Positions 18,027-30,700 are shown, counted from the first letter of the stretch. The stretch: DNA of 64,000 nt from Bilabrum cf. latius (GCA_965178125.1 OZ237743.1:372001-436000); one strand, 5' to 3'. Numbers and translations: made by a program. The notes: generated from the letters alone by a model not told the origin.

Positions 18027-19160
18027 TTAATTTTCGTATTCCGGAGTTTCCTTTATATCAACTGGGAACAGTCCCGTGTTATTGTTTCTCTCTGGATACT
18101 TGGCTTGGAATTCCGTTCTTAATCGTTCCATTTTCCCCTTATCGTATTTCTTGATGAGTTCGCTCCAAGGCTCATAATTTCTATCTTTGCGGTTCTTGTA
18201 TTTGACTAAGTAATATATCTTGCCTTTGTGTTTGGCTTTGTCTTGGAACTCCACAGGTATAAACTTAGTTTGGGCTCCATCTGGTCTCTCATTTGGTTTT
18301 ACCTTTTGAAGCTCTGATTTATGATAAACGGCATTGTTAATGCCTTCTATTTTATATAACGGAGGAGCCCCAGGTTTAATTATGACGAAATCAACCTTTC
18401 TTGGCTTTGGGTCAAATCGTAAATCGCCAGCTCTGAATTTCCCGTGGAGCCTTTTACTTCCAATTATATCCTGCGGATAATCATAAGGAACTCTAACGAC
18501 ATCTCCTTTCTTTAATAATATACATCCCGATTTATCACACCTTGGAGGCTTCAATTTATTATTGGGCTTCTTGTTTTTGTTGCTTTCGTTGTATGCTTTA
18601 ATTAGGATTGGGATTAAATATGTCCATTCTGTATCTCTCTCCTTGTTATTTATCTCATTAGCATTTTGAACTATATAGATACCACGACCAATAATGTAAT
18701 TAAGGTATTCTGCGAGTGCTTGCTGTTTGCTTCTGCCTACTTTCCCGACTCGTAAATACGTGTTTTGCTTCTCAAAATACCGTTTCACTTCTCCTTTAAA
18801 TTCTGTGCCGTCATCAATTTTTAACATTGACGGTGGTTTTAATGGTTTTCTAATACCTAGTTTATTTCGTTTGGTTGTGCTTCTTGAGAATATCGTTTTG
18901 AATGCTTTCAATACCTCTTTGGTGGTTTTGGATTTTAGTGGGACAGCATCAGCTATTCTTGCTTCATCTACATATGATAACACATATTTAAAACCTTTAT
19001 CATCCGGTAAAAATAATAAATCGGCTTGAGCTGTATCATTTGGCGGTAGTATTGGCAGATGTCCTTCGTTGTCTCCTCTGGGTCTTTTTGGTGGTTTCAT
19101 CAGCTTGTCCACAAGCGAATTTTTAGTCAGTCCTAATGATTCTAAAACTTTTGAATTCAT
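18027..19160 (-). CDS. rve integrase with C-terminal chromodomain (element 1)
   Basis: A 377-aa protein from the ATG at 19158-19160 (MNSKVLESLGL). The frame is open to 19358, but the AT-rich leader directly before 19160 favours this start. DDE triad: Asp in TAQADLLFLPDDKG, Asp in LKIDDGTEFKG, Glu in ALAEYLNYI. An SH3-like segment (GDVVRVPYDYP..GKFRAGDLRF) follows, then a chromodomain (IYYLVKYKNRKDRNYEPWSEL). Chromo-integrases of Mavericks and chromoviruses steer insertion to marked chromatin. It is the gene nearest the right end, as in Mavericks. No internal TAG; stop TAA. Confidence 0.9.
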   Translation of the reverse strand: MNSKVLESLGLTKNSLVDKLMKPPKRPRGDNEGHLPILPPNDTAQADLLFLPDDKGFKYVLSYVDEARIADAVPLKSKTTKEVLKAFKTIFSRSTTKRNKLGIRKPLKPPSMLKIDDGTEFKGEVKRYFEKQNTYLRVGKVGRSKQQALAEYLNYIIGRGIYIVQNANEINNKERDTEWTYLIPILIKAYNESNKNKKPNNKLKPPRCDKSGCILLKKGDVVRVPYDYPQDIIGSKRLHGKFRAGDLRFDPKPRKVDFVIIKPGAPPLYKIEGINNAVYHKSELQKVKPNERPDGAQTKFIPVEFQDKAKHKGKIYYLVKYKNRKDRNYEPWSELIKKYDKGKMERLRTEFQAKYPERNNNTGLFPVDIKETPEYEN

Positions 19161-19632
19161 TATAAACAACCAGATAAAATAATTAATAGCAACATCTGAC
19201 ACATAGTTCCCGTTTTGTGGTTCCATTGTTTGGTAGATGCTATCAGTTGGGAACACACCCTCCCACCTTGCTAGAATCCATTCACTAGCCGTGATTTTCG
19301 CCAAAAAAAAATGGAGCAGCTGCCCAGCACACCACCAGACACACAACACAGCCGACAAAACCTGTTCAAGTAGATGATTAAATTTTAACTTGAAATACTT
19401 TTATAGTGTGGTGTCGTGTTAAAGTGTCAAGAAATGAGAAGGAGACATCAGGAGAATCCATTTGATGGAGAGGCTCTCGCCCCTATCGGGACGATGACCC
19501 TCTCACTCGTAGATGGGAAGGTCGGAAGGAGAACCAGTAGATGGAACCACGAGAAGAAAAGCCGTAAGGCTTTACTTCTCTATCATTGGCGACAAGGAGT
19601 AGAGATTTATCTCTGCTCTGCCGTCAGCCGTC
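19161..19632. other. Right terminal region of element 1
   Basis: About 470 nt from the integrase start to the G11 junction, with no supported gene apart from the open extension of the integrase frame to 19358. From about 19470 base composition turns more GC-rich. The block GAGTAGAGATTTATCTCTGCTC near 19600 is a local hairpin. I searched by eye for an inverted copy near 780-1015 and did not find one. Confidence 0.4.
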
Positions 19633-19643
19633 GGGGGGGGGGG
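19633..19643. repeat. G11 run at element 1 / host junction
   Basis: Eleven G residues separate the viral side from host sequence. From 19644 the sequence (AACGGCAAGTGCTTG) aligns with the LRR-2 gene at about 50693. Confidence 0.7.
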
Positions 19644-19819
19644 AACGGCAAGTGCTTGTATCAGGCAGCTTGCTAGACCCGGGGCAAGCGGCCGAGGCAG
19701 GCGGGCATAGGGAATGCGCTGTGCTAGTGCGCCGGTCGGTAGCGCGAGAGGTGAACCGAAGGACCATTCATCGTGGCCTGACAGAAGGTATGCCGACGTG
19801 GTCGTGCCTGATGTCTTAA
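19644..19819 (+). pseudogene. 3' fragment of a host LRR-family gene (LRR-0)
   Basis: The frame QAAEAGGHRECAVLVRRSVAREVNRR matches the C-termini of LRR-1, LRR-2 and LRR-3 (for example QAAEAGGHMECALLVRRSVARELNRR in LRR-2). Everything upstream is replaced by element 1 across the G11 run, so a fourth copy of the family was cut at this point. The missing 5' part is not visible to the left of element 1, where element 0 lies instead. The stop is TAA. Confidence 0.8.
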
Positions 19820-20124
19820 TGCATTGTCTGAGTCAAGTAAGAATGTGTGTTCGCTAACATTCCCACGTCTTGAGAGTGGAACAAGTAATCCGGATGTTTT
19901 ACGATCAGATTCCAAAGAATCCGGGAAAGCATGCGTGCAAAAGCGGCTCTCATGGAGCGGTTTTGCTTGCGGGGTGTAATTCTTGACCCAACTATCACCA
20001 AAGAATACCCCATCCGCTGGTCGAGACCCATAGAACGAGCAAAAGGCCACCGGTTCACAACATACAACCACATGGTCTCTGGGTTTCAGTGCCACTGCGT
20101 GTTGCCGGGTCAGGCCAAAGCCTG

Positions 20125-23100
20125 TCAGGTGGCCTCCCTTTGCGCTAGCTAAGTGCTCGTTTGCCAAACAAGCTTGCCAGGCAGGTCTTCATCATCAGGT
20201 AAGTACACTCGGATGTACATCGTGTCAGTCACAGGAGACTTCACGAACCATCGGTTCAATCCACGTATGGCCTTGCAAGACTTGTGCCTGGACATAGGCT
20301 CCCCGCGAAGACCAGGCGTATCCTCCAGTGCTGCCCAGTGGGCCTTGAATGAGAAAGACTCAGGAGGATGGCGGAGATCGACAACGCTCTAACAGGAAGG
20401 GATCTGCACATTGAATGAAGAGAAGTGGCCTTTCTATTCTCCCGCCGACATCCACGGACAGTCATCGTACAGCTCCACAGCAGCCGCGATCTTGGGAGCT
20501 TCGGCCGGCTTGTCAGTTGTCGAGAGATAGCAGAGCCAGACGGACACCGTAGCGAATGCTTCAGATCGGAGGCCTCCTGGATTGCAATACACGTCACCGT
20601 TTCGCTGAGGAAATGCTGCTGTCGTGCTATGCTTCTGTTCCCGTGCGCGTGCTGTCGTACGGCCGCCAGCAGCAGCGCCTCCAGCACCAGTAGGCCAACC
20701 AGCAGCACGTTCAGCACCTCCAGCACCAGCACCAGCACCAGCACCAGCACCAGCACCAGCACCAGCACCAGCACCAGCACCAGCACCAGCACCAGCACCA
20801 GCACCAGCACCAGCACCAGCACCTGCAGACTACTCCATCTGCAAGTCACGAAACATGGCGTAGCTGAGCTCGACCGATACAATCACATCACGGGTCTATA
20901 AGTTCAGAACTTTCTACGCGTTGCTTCGTGTAGAAGAAGTCGGGAGCCTAGGCAGACGTCCACTGATCCGTTCAGATCTCGCCTCGCGTGAGTCGACGAG
21001 TTCAGTGCGCAACAATGGGCGATATTCCGAACCGAGCAGGCCGCCAGAGCGTCCCCTTGCTGCCATTGGGTGACGGTCTTCAATGGCGGGCTTCAGGTAC
21101 ATCCGAAATAGCGGTGCATTCTCCGCAGCTACACAAATTCCACCCACAAGCTTCTAGAAGCAGCCGCAATGGCATGTCCTTAACAAGTCGTGGCAGCCTT
21201 GCCGCCCTGTGCTGCTCCCGGTTCGTGGACAGTATGCGCATCGCTTTGGAAGGAGGGATCCGGTCGGAATCGCCCATCCATCCATGGACTCGATATTGCC
21301 AAGAATTATCTTGCGAGTGCGCCCGGTGCACGTTAGCCGGAGTCTATCTGGAGCTGGGGTGTCGTCTTTCTTCATTAAAGGTTTGATTGGGGCAGCTAGT
21401 TTAGCATCGCGAGCGTTCGCCAGCAGAAGGTTGCGAGCGGGACCGCTGCCGGCTCGAACAGTCTGCAGGGCAGAAGCCATGATCGAAAGGGCCCTAGCAA
21501 CCCTGGGGGCTGCAAACGATGTACCCTACGTAAAACGTGTCGGCCTGTCAACTGAGCACTCCGTGTCATCCACTGGATCCGGTGTAGCACATCCGCTGCC
21601 GCTGCACACTTCTGAAGGCTGAGGCGCCCTGGGCACAGTCGTGCATTTGAGCAACAGATCAGTTATGGACTCGCCGTGTGCGAACATATCGACGTAGTAT
21701 CCCCAATCTGAGAAGCCAGACATGGGAATCTCCTCTCCTGCTTCGGTACGCCGGCTCAAGGTCTGCACGGAGCCCACACAGAGTGGTGACCTAGAGTAGC
21801 ACGGGAGCCAAACGTCCACGCTCGGCCTGCTAGACATTCGTGAAGCAATCCGGGGTCGCTTAACTTGTCCAATGCCGCCATTACCGGCGGCGGCAGTCGC
21901 CACAAAACCGTAGCGCAACAGAATCTCGAAGGATCTATCCACTTCTTTCATAGCCAGACCGTGAGACTGCACTTTCTCTCCAATGGAGATCTAGACCACC
22001 CCGAGCACGGACTCCTCTCTATACGCGGACCCACGAGCGGCCCTGGTGACAGCCTGAATCCTCTGAGCCACCCTTTCGATCATTGCCAAGCCCCACCCAA
22101 TGACGGATGCACGCCGCTCGGGTGTCGATAGGCACAGTCTGCTCCAGCACGACCCACTACCAGCAGGTAGCTCCAACTGATGGCCTTCGGCAGCGTCGGT
22201 CTCACCTTCGCTGAATATCGCGATTGGAACCACAATGGACTGAGTACCCCTAGCTGCTTCAGTTGCCACCACAGTGCCGTGGCTGTCGCGTTTGTCTCTT
22301 GGCGTATACGCCTTGTTCTCTCGGCCCGGTGTGTTCCAGAGTAGTCCCTCAACATCTGGCTGCCTCATGGCTGCACCTCGTGCCACTCGACTCGTGGACC
22401 CTGGTACCACGTGCCCGCCCGCAATCGCGAAGATCTCTTCCTCCAGTCCAGTGAAGTCTCGGTTCAGCTAAAACTCATCATAGGAGTACACGACCGCCGT
22501 ATCCAGCACAAAAATCACCTGATTCAGCGCAAGTAGGCTTGAAGTAATGGGGAATTCGGTGGTTTCCTCACGAACGGCTTCATGTACACGCCACAGCGGA
22601 CTCATAAAGGGCTGGCCAGCTGCGCTGTGGGATGGACCTGCTGCAGTACGAGAATCGTGGGCAGGGTCAGCACCACCGGGTACAGTGCCACCGACTCTAC
22701 CGGTAGTACCAGCCGCCACAGACGATCCTATCCCAGCGGTCCGTCCACCCGTCAGTGGACTTACCTATCTATGCACGCCATCAAGCAATGGAACACTCCC
22801 AGCCTTCGATGATGTCGCTGTCTGAATCAGATTGGTCCCTGCCTCGCTGTCTTTGCCTACAACAGGCGTCGAGTTCGGTTCCAGCTGCGTGCTCCCGAGA
22901 CCAGAGCCGCTGCTGCACGGCGGCTCTGATGCGGTGCCGTTTGTACTCTCGGTCCCAACGGAGCATGCACAGCCAGAGCACGACTCCTCGCTGCCGCGCA
23001 GACCTGCCAGCTTCACGGGGTGGTCAGGGTAGTGCGCGCGCACCAGCCCGCTCTTCACGATGAGTGCCTGCACCGTGGATCCCACACACGCTGCCATGCC

Positions 23101-24198
23101 GATGGACGACGGCTGAGGGATGAAGGCCCCGCTGGACATGCTGGCCTTGCCCAGCTACTGGATGCCGCGCAGCACCTCTAGCACGGCGCCAAGGTCAGCT
23201 GCAGCCGGCTTGACGGACGCGAGCTGGAAGGCGAGCTTGCGCCATGCGGTGTGGGCGAAGCTCCGGGGAGCTCCATGCTGGTCGTTGCGATCCGGCCCGG
23301 GCACATAGCCGTTGATGTCGAGGTGCTGGATGTACTGCAGCCCGCCGTCCTGGGTCTCTGTGCCTCGGGCCAGTCGGTCGAGGTGGGCGGCGGCAGTAGC
23401 GAGGGCGGTCCTCTTGGCCTCTGCTGCCACAAGGCCCCACACCATCTCGGTGTCCGGGTGGCGGCTGCTGCTTGTCGCGAATGCCGAGGACTGCAGAGCG
23501 GCCTGCACCTGGCACAGGGGCTTGAGGACAGGGGCGGCGTTGCCCGGCAGGCTGGTCATGGCAGCGAGCTTGCGGGCGCATCCAGCCGCGAAGCTCTGCA
23601 GGCCGAGCAGGTGAGCGGATGCACCGCTCGAGGTGGCGGCGCCGTCCATGTGCTTGATGCCGTCGGCATCAGGAGTATCCGCGTGCTGCAGCTCATGCAA
23701 CGCTTCGATCAGCCCGCTCGCGGCGTCATGCATGGCTTTGCCGACGTCTCTCGGGTCCGTGTCCGTGACGAAGTCGACGAAGCGCTCCGCCGACAGCTCC
23801 TGTCCTTGATCCATCCAGTACATCATGTGCTTGCATTGATCATGCGCAGGCTGGGAGTCTGGCGCTGGAGGCGGATCGTGCTTGGATTTCCCCATTGTGA
23901 GAGGCTGCTGATTCTGTGTTCGCGCGGCGTTGGGGCCCGCATCGTCTGCGGTGAGAGCGAAGGCGGCGCAAGCATACGATGTATTACTTCATATGATCAG
24001 CGAGCTAGCGAAGGAAGCCAATGATCTCTCACTGGTGTCTGACGGCATTGCGTCGAGCTTGGGATCAATAACCGACGGAGACTTCTTGAGCTCGGTTGTC
24101 CGAGTCCTGCGGCGCACTCGGTGGGCTCTCGATGGCGAGTCACCCAGAGCTACTGGCAACAGCACTGTGAGCAGACAAATCGATGCCAGCGTGCGCAT
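20125..24198 (-). CDS. Secreted subtilisin-like (S8) protease, copy A, with early TGA
   Basis: One frame of 1,357 codons with many internal TAG (Gln), for example 23155, 22765, 22468, 21991, 21526 and 20434, ending TGA at 20125. Signal peptide MRTLASICLLTVLLPVALG. Protease motifs: VIFVLDTAV (Asp), SHGTVVAT (His), TAAAGNGG (oxyanion Asn), GTSFAAP (Ser). Then a Cys-rich segment and a C-terminal domain with ELYDDCPW and RWFVKSPV. A (GGTGCT)n tract encodes an Ala/Gly linker. A TGA at codon 70 (23989-23991), where copy C has CGA (Arg), interrupts the frame. An internal ATG at MGKSKHDPP (23895) would bypass it but lose the signal peptide. It could be a pseudogene, a readthrough gene or a non-secreted form. 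The same TGA is in copy B. Confidence 0.75.
20720..20821. repeat. (CCAGCA)n microsatellite inside S8-A
   Basis: About 17 tandem CCAGCA hexamers encoding alternating Gly-Ala on the minus strand. A shorter tract of the same hexamer (about 45698-45738) lies in a different place in copy B, before the protease domain. Confidence 0.9.
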
Positions 24199-24730
24199 GG
24201 TAGCTGGAAATGAGTGGTTCTACCGGTCGCATGCGTGATGCGTAGCGACCAACTCGGAATATTGCACCTTGACCAGACGCCGCGGCCGGGCCGAAGCAGA
24301 TGCCCGCGGCGCCATCTGCCGCAGCAGTCTTGTCTGTAGTGCCTCGTTGCCATAATTGTACCTCTTCCGGGGCTTCTTTTCTCCGTCCTTCATCCTAATG
24401 GTGCTTTCAACCGCTGGCAATCCGGTCCTGCACCATATCTCCTCCATCTCCTTTTGCTCTCCCCTCAACTTCCGCTCATCAACCACAAGACTTGATCATG
24501 CCGACAAGGACGTTCTCCGCCATCTCAACACCTGACAACGTGCATGGTATCTATTCCATGCACTCTCCAGAGTGTCCAGGAATCCACTCAGTTCCTGCCG
24601 CCCCCTCCTTGATCCTCTGCACTACCTACCTCATCCTGGGAATTGTTGCTACCCTAGATAACTCAATCAGCTCCAACTTCCAGTGTTTCTCGTCCCGTGG
24701 GGATCGTCCATCCACCTCCTGAAACCATCT
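24199..24730 (-). other. Upstream region of S8-A with a conserved short ORF
   Basis: This stretch is repeated upstream of S8-C (55533-56060) with few changes. It contains a minus-strand 88-aa ORF at 24220-24486 (start MVDERKLRGEQKE), kept open at 55554-55820 with about eight, partly conservative, substitutions. It may be a small gene, an upstream ORF or merely duplicated leader sequence. The left edge of the LINE insertion is at about 24731, after GAAACCATCT. Confidence 0.35.
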
Positions 24731-27700
24731 GAAATCTGAAATCTGAAATCTGATTTAGGGTCAAGCATAACCGAACAATGGGTGCTGCACAAGACTTGAG
24801 ATGCCACGAAACCGCCATCTTCGAGGCCACGGAGTGATAGCACCCGGCTACACCTACGGCCCGGCACTGCACAGGGGCAGGAGAGGCATGTTTATGTGGA
24901 CCCACGTTGTGAGAGGACCGAAGAGCAGGCGCTTCCCACAGCATTTGACCTCCAGGAGGGCCAGGCGCTAGTAGGAGAATGCAACGAGACGCTACATGCA
25001 GGAACTCAGACGACTGCGAGTGAGTGCTTGCAAAGCACTTGGTGACCAAAAGCGGACCCAACACCAACACAGGGGACTGAAACAAGGGGACTACGGGCTG
25101 TCCCTTGTAACTATCGCCCTATCCCTTCTGATGATGGGACTCGTCATCCTCTGCATCGTTGGGACGTGCCCAAAGTTGAGTCAGTATCTTGACCCGAGGG
25201 AATGGCCCTTGGACTTGTATAGATCACCAGTGATACCAGTCACCTGGATTTTCGTCATGACGCCTGCACTGAGAAACCGGAGCAGGATTGGAGCCCTCGC
25301 GCTCATGTGGTACATGCTACCCACTGTGGAGGCGGCTAGTACGGCTGACCCACAGCCGCACGCAGGGGGCTGGGTGGACATCCTGAGAAGCATCCCCACG
25401 GAGGTCCTTCTCACACTAGTGGGGGTCCTTGTGATCTCTGCTGCGATGACTAGGTTGCATTCATTCACCCAGCGCGCCTATTGGTGGCTCGTAAGCGATG
25501 ACCTCCGGGAGGCAACGAGACTCTTTCTGCAGTCGTTCCAGTCGTGCAAGCGGAGCAAGCCGAAACCCAAACACGACGGAGTGACGTTCAAGGGAAACAA
25601 GGGCGCTGACACCAGCAGCACCTCGGCATCAGGAAGACGAGGCCGAGGCAGAGGTCGTGGACGGGGCTGGGGCCGTGGTCACTGGGGAGGACGAGGCAGG
25701 GGCCGCGGGCGGGGCACTGCCATGACCTAGACTACATAGACGGGCCAGACTGATCACCAGCGTGCCCCAATGCAACAGCAACTACCGGCTGCGGCTGCCA
25801 TTGACACACCCCCGGGAGCAACAGTGACTGCTCCGGAACAACCAGGTCGAGGCATGGTTCCTCAGACATTGCTCGGACGGTTCACTAACATGATCGGAGG
25901 TGGACCTGCGATGCAGCCTGCAGAAACTCGGTAGTAGACGACGGAACCACCGCAACAGACTGCAGCACTACCGCCAGGGGCACCAGCAGCGACGCAAGGA
26001 CTCGCCCTAACGCGGGCAACACAGGTCGACTTCCACATCCTCTCGCCTAACAACATGGACAAGAGGGCAGGTGATATAGAGGGCACCTGGGGAGTCGACA
26101 GTGCGAGGCTCAACCGATTCAAGCAGGGGCAACCAGTCGGAAAAGGGAACGCAGCCTCTATCCACATGACGGAGATCCCGCAGCGCACAAGACAAGCCAA
26201 CGGATACTGCCTGATAGATTCACTCCAGGCACTGGGGATCCACGTGGACTCGGAGTTCTTTAAGGCCATGGCACACATGCAAGGACTGTACGCCCGCCTG
26301 TGCCTCCCACAGGAGATCACCCGGACCTCTTTCTAGGAGACCGAGATCTCCAAAGAATGCCTTGCGGAGGCCATCTGGATCATGGAGGACCACCTGGTTT
26401 TCCCAGACACGGTGAACGAGTGGATTACTGCCCTGCTACGAGTCCGTATGAATATGAATACAACGGATGACCTCGTCGCTGAGCGAGTGCCGGCGGGAAC
26501 TCGCATCTGGAGGCAGGTCGGTGAGAATGCAGAGACGCACGGGAACAGGCTCATGGCTATCTCTGGAGGCAATAAGCGAGCCCTGATTAGGCTTTGTCTT
26601 GCCCTTCCTGTAGTGGCAGCTCTGTCAGTGTCGGTGTATGCGAGGAGGTCGGACATGGCCACGAGAGACTTCGATGCAGGGGCTCACGCAAGAGAAGAAG
26701 CAGCGGCGCTGGTGGCCGCAGCCCAGCGCCGCACTAGCGACCCCTTCAAGGCCCAAGTAGCCTGGTATATCCAACAGGCGGTGGCTACCTACACTGCAGA
26801 CGGAGTCTCGGTGGGAGAGCTACCTTGCTCGCTCTCCGTCACGCTCGCAGCAGAGATCACGAGGACGGCCATCATGAGCATCGCAATCCAAGGAGAGAAC
26901 TTCTCGCTACATCGCCACCTGCCCAGTTCGACTCAGACGATGGGATCAATCGGGGCGAGAGGATGTGTCAGGGTGGCAGGAGGGCACTACTCCGCAGTAC
27001 GACTAGCCGATCTACCGCTGAGTATGAGAATGGACTCGGGGCTACACGGTTTTTCATTTTCGTCCGGAAGCAAGTCCCTCCAGGAAACCCTGACGTCGAT
27101 CCCACACAGTGTGGCCGAGTGCCTCTGGAGTCCCGGCGGCGGAGGAACTGCGCTTCTGACTACTCCGTACGATGCATTTGAACCACTCGTGGTAGGCACG
27201 GGTAACCTCTTTGGGCCGCCAGAGCACTTAGGCTGGCAGGGATGCGCGTAGCTCCCCCTCGCCGTTCTAGCTGGCCTAGACCCCAGCTCCACCATCATGC
27301 ACACACTCCGCACCTATTTTGGCGAGGAAGGGGAAGGAATCCACGGGCTTAGCCTGCGAGGACTCACACTGTCAGTGATGGCCCTGGCACAGCAGCGAGG
27401 GGGTTCAGTGCGACTCCACCCAGCCGACAAAGAGGGGACCAGCCTTGCCAACTGGTGTGAGCGACTCAACTCGGACGCCACCGATGACCAAGCGATCCAG
27501 GGCACGATGAATATTGCCATCTCCCGCACCCACTGTGAGGTCTTCATCCCTACAGGAATCAATCCGCCGGGTGGACACGGGTCCCGGAGGCACGCCTGCC
27601 TGGTGCTGCGACCTGAGCAACGGGAGGAGGAAGGAGATGCGGATGCCAGAGTTGTGCGTACGCTGTCAACGAGAGGGGAACTGAACGAGGAACCGGTCAT

Positions 27701-30700
27701 GGTCCTATCAGTCCGCCCAGGAGACCAAAGGGAGGACGGAGTGTCCGGGGCGGAACTGCTTGGAGCTCTCCGGGTGATGCTTACGGATGAGCAGAGGACC
27801 GACAGGACCTGGATACCGGAGTGCTTCCCCTGGATCAATAACCGCAATGCGGTAGTGGGGGACCGAGAATCTGTGTGGTTAGTCGCCCCCGGGACAAGCA
27901 CGGCACATCAGCCACGAGGCGTCCAAGGTACTCGCGGGGGCTGGGATCAGATCAGGATCATGGACACGACCCCGCCCAAGTACGTCAGGATTGCAACCAA
28001 AAATCTGGGACGCAAAGGGAACCTCGAAGCGATGGAGGTTGCCCTTACGGAGACCAAGATGCCCGATGTGTTTGTAGGCACGGAGACACAGGATGCTAGA
28101 GGACGCTACATCACTGACGTCCCGGACCTGTACGCGATGGAGACGAGGGCAGGAAACGGAGCCCCACACGGGGTATGCGTCGCCGTCAAACGAGATTCAG
28201 GCCTCGTATTGAGACGGTGGGCAGACATGGGAGATGATGACCTGGATGCGCCGGACTGCCTCGTATGTGACGTCCTGCACCACGACCGACGCATGCTGAC
28301 GGTGATAGCCTGCTACAACCCACCGCAAGGGGCTGCCCTCGGGGCAGAGACAAGGGGCTCAGTACTGGGCAAGGCTTTCGTTGTCGATCCCCAGCTGACC
28401 CTTGGACAGCGACGGAGTCAAGGACCGGCAGGCAATTTCACCAGGGACCGACTTGTGGTTACCGGTGACTTCAACCCGACGTAGGCCCGGGACCAAGAGG
28501 GAGCTGGTCAGATGGACTGGTATCTGGAGAACGACATGGGCATGATCGACATGTACCGAGCACCTGCAGGGGGCGGGCCTACGCACAGAGGAGGCAACAC
28601 ACTGGATGCCATCTGCATCTCCACTTCTGCGCAGCTGCAGCTAGTGTCCAGTGAAGTGGCTCAAGAGCCAGGCACATATTCAGACCACACGGGGGTGATT
28701 GCAGACCTGCTGGTCACAGTCCCAGAAGTGGAGGACCCGGCAACGCGAGCAACTGCAGTCCCAGCAACAACGGAGCAGGACGATGACGCCCCCTTCAGGG
28801 CAGCGTACTCACGGGTGTCCGACATGCATGTGCAGCAAGAACGCCTGGTTTGGGACTATTACGTCAAGGAATTCGGGTAGGCTACAAGTGCAGTCCGCGA
28901 CATCACTCATTGTGTGCTCGACGCAATTCGCGACCTCAAAAGCTCGACGGGAACCTCGGCTGACCGAGAGGCTGCAGGGCAAGCGGTTACGCAGGCCGTG
29001 TCCTCCGTCAAACTGCTTCTGCAAGGATGTTTCACGGCAGCAGCCGAGACTGTTACAGGCCGACAAATGGCAAACACCGGCCAGGCCAGGCACGTGGAAG
29101 CGTCACGCAAGCGCCACCGCAGGACCTGGGCGGCACGGACGAGATGGGCTGAAACGTGGGGAAAAGCCCATGCCAGCCTCAAGGCCCTTATCGCGGGACC
29201 AACCACGGAACAAGCTCTTTCAGAGGCCAGAACATGCTTGGCTGCACATCGCCGAGCCAGCCTGCGCCTCGAAGGGCGACAGCGGGGGCTAGATGGACGG
29301 ATGCAGGCAACACTCTGGGGGAGCACAGAGGTGAACCAGTAGGCCCATGAGGGACAGGAGTACTGGACGATGCTCCTTGCCAACCTGGACCATGATCGAC
29401 GGGCTGTCTTCGAGACCACCGAGCGAGGGGCACGCAGGACGGGCCACGCACTGCGGAACATGCTGGGAACAGCAAGTCCGAGGGAAGCCCACCGATAGAT
29501 CGCTGATGCAATCTCTAGAAGGCAACGAGCTGCACCAGGACTGGAACCAATCACGAACCTAGGCGGAGAGGTGCTTACGGCCGTCGAGGATATCCTAGAG
29601 GCACACGCACAGCAGCTCTCTCACGCAGGTGGGAATGGAAGTGCGGATGTGGGCGGATTTATGGCCAGGATTGCGCCGCACATGCCCAGGGCAGCGACAC
29701 CGCTCAACCTATTCTGCAGGTCGAACGCAGAGGTGGATCAAGCACTGGACAAGCTCAAGCACAACAAAGCTGTGGGACCTGATGGGATCAGGGCGGAACT
29801 GCTGACCAAATGCTAGCCATGCTCTGAGGAGGACGGGTGTCTGCGGCGAAGTGACGCTCTGTTGGACCTCCTCAGGGCCATTTATAATCTCACACTCTTC
29901 TCGGGGATTCAGCCTGAGGCCTTTCAGGAGGGGTTCATGCGGCCGGTCTCCAAGCGCAAGCAGGGCACAGGAGTCACAGGAGTCGACGAATTCAGGCCAA
30001 TATGCTGGACCTCGGCTCTCTCGAAGGTCGTAAGCACCATCGCAAACCAGAAGGTCATGTGGTACTGCGAAAACCACGGACTCTTCGGCCAGGATTAGGC
30101 CGGATTTCGCATCGGCAAGAACTGCCAGCAGGCCTACTCAGCGGTGATGGAATGGATTACTCAACGAAGGGGTGCTGGAGGTTTTCTGGTATTCGTTGAC
30201 ATCAAAGGAGCATTTGACAGTTGCAAGTGGAACATCATCGAGGCCATCATGACGGAGCAAGGATGGGGACGCCAGACGGTCCGCTTTCTCATGGCCCGCA
30301 TGCAGGTGGCCATCCGCGTTCGAGACCCACTCACCAGGAGGGTCTCTACCAGAGTGCAGAAGACGGCGGGCACCCCCTAGGGCGAGATTCTGTCTCCCAC
30401 CATCTTCCTGGTACTGATGGGGGTTCTCCTGGAAACGCTGCGGAAAGAGAGGCTCCAGCACGGGCACCATCAAAGGATCGTGACCGACACCGGACGATAC
30501 GTTGAATGTGGACAAGTCGGGTACGCAGACGACTACGTGGCACTGACGTCGAACTGGAACGAAGCAGTGGCGGTCATGAAGCTAGTCAAGAGCCTGTTTG
30601 CACTTGCGGGCATGTAGCTGGGAATCAAGCCCCTGACAGCATCGGGCCAGGGAACCAAGACAGCGATCATGGCCTTTGGCTACGCTCGGGACTCAATTCC

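Larger units (their letters stand above)
1016..19643. mobile_element. Element 1: integrated virophage / Polinton-like virus, standard-code
   Basis: AT-rich block carrying the morphogenesis set typical of virophages, Mavericks/Polintons and PLVs: FtsK/HerA packaging ATPase, adenain-like protease, penton-type minor capsid protein, double-jelly-roll major capsid protein and an rve integrase with chromodomain. Fibre-like proteins and a GIY-YIG nuclease are also present. No protein-primed DNA polymerase B, primase or helicase is visible. Without the Ngaro1 insert it is about 12.7 kb. Genes are tightly packed and many share a TCTA upstream motif. I could not identify terminal inverted repeats by eye; both ends are placed at G/C homopolymers (1016-1023 and 19633-19643). 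None of its frames has an internal TAG. Confidence 0.85.

Noticed and set aside
760-19632. Terminal inverted repeats of element 1
   Set aside because: Comparing about 760-1015 with the inverse of 19360-19632 by eye gave only short chance matches.
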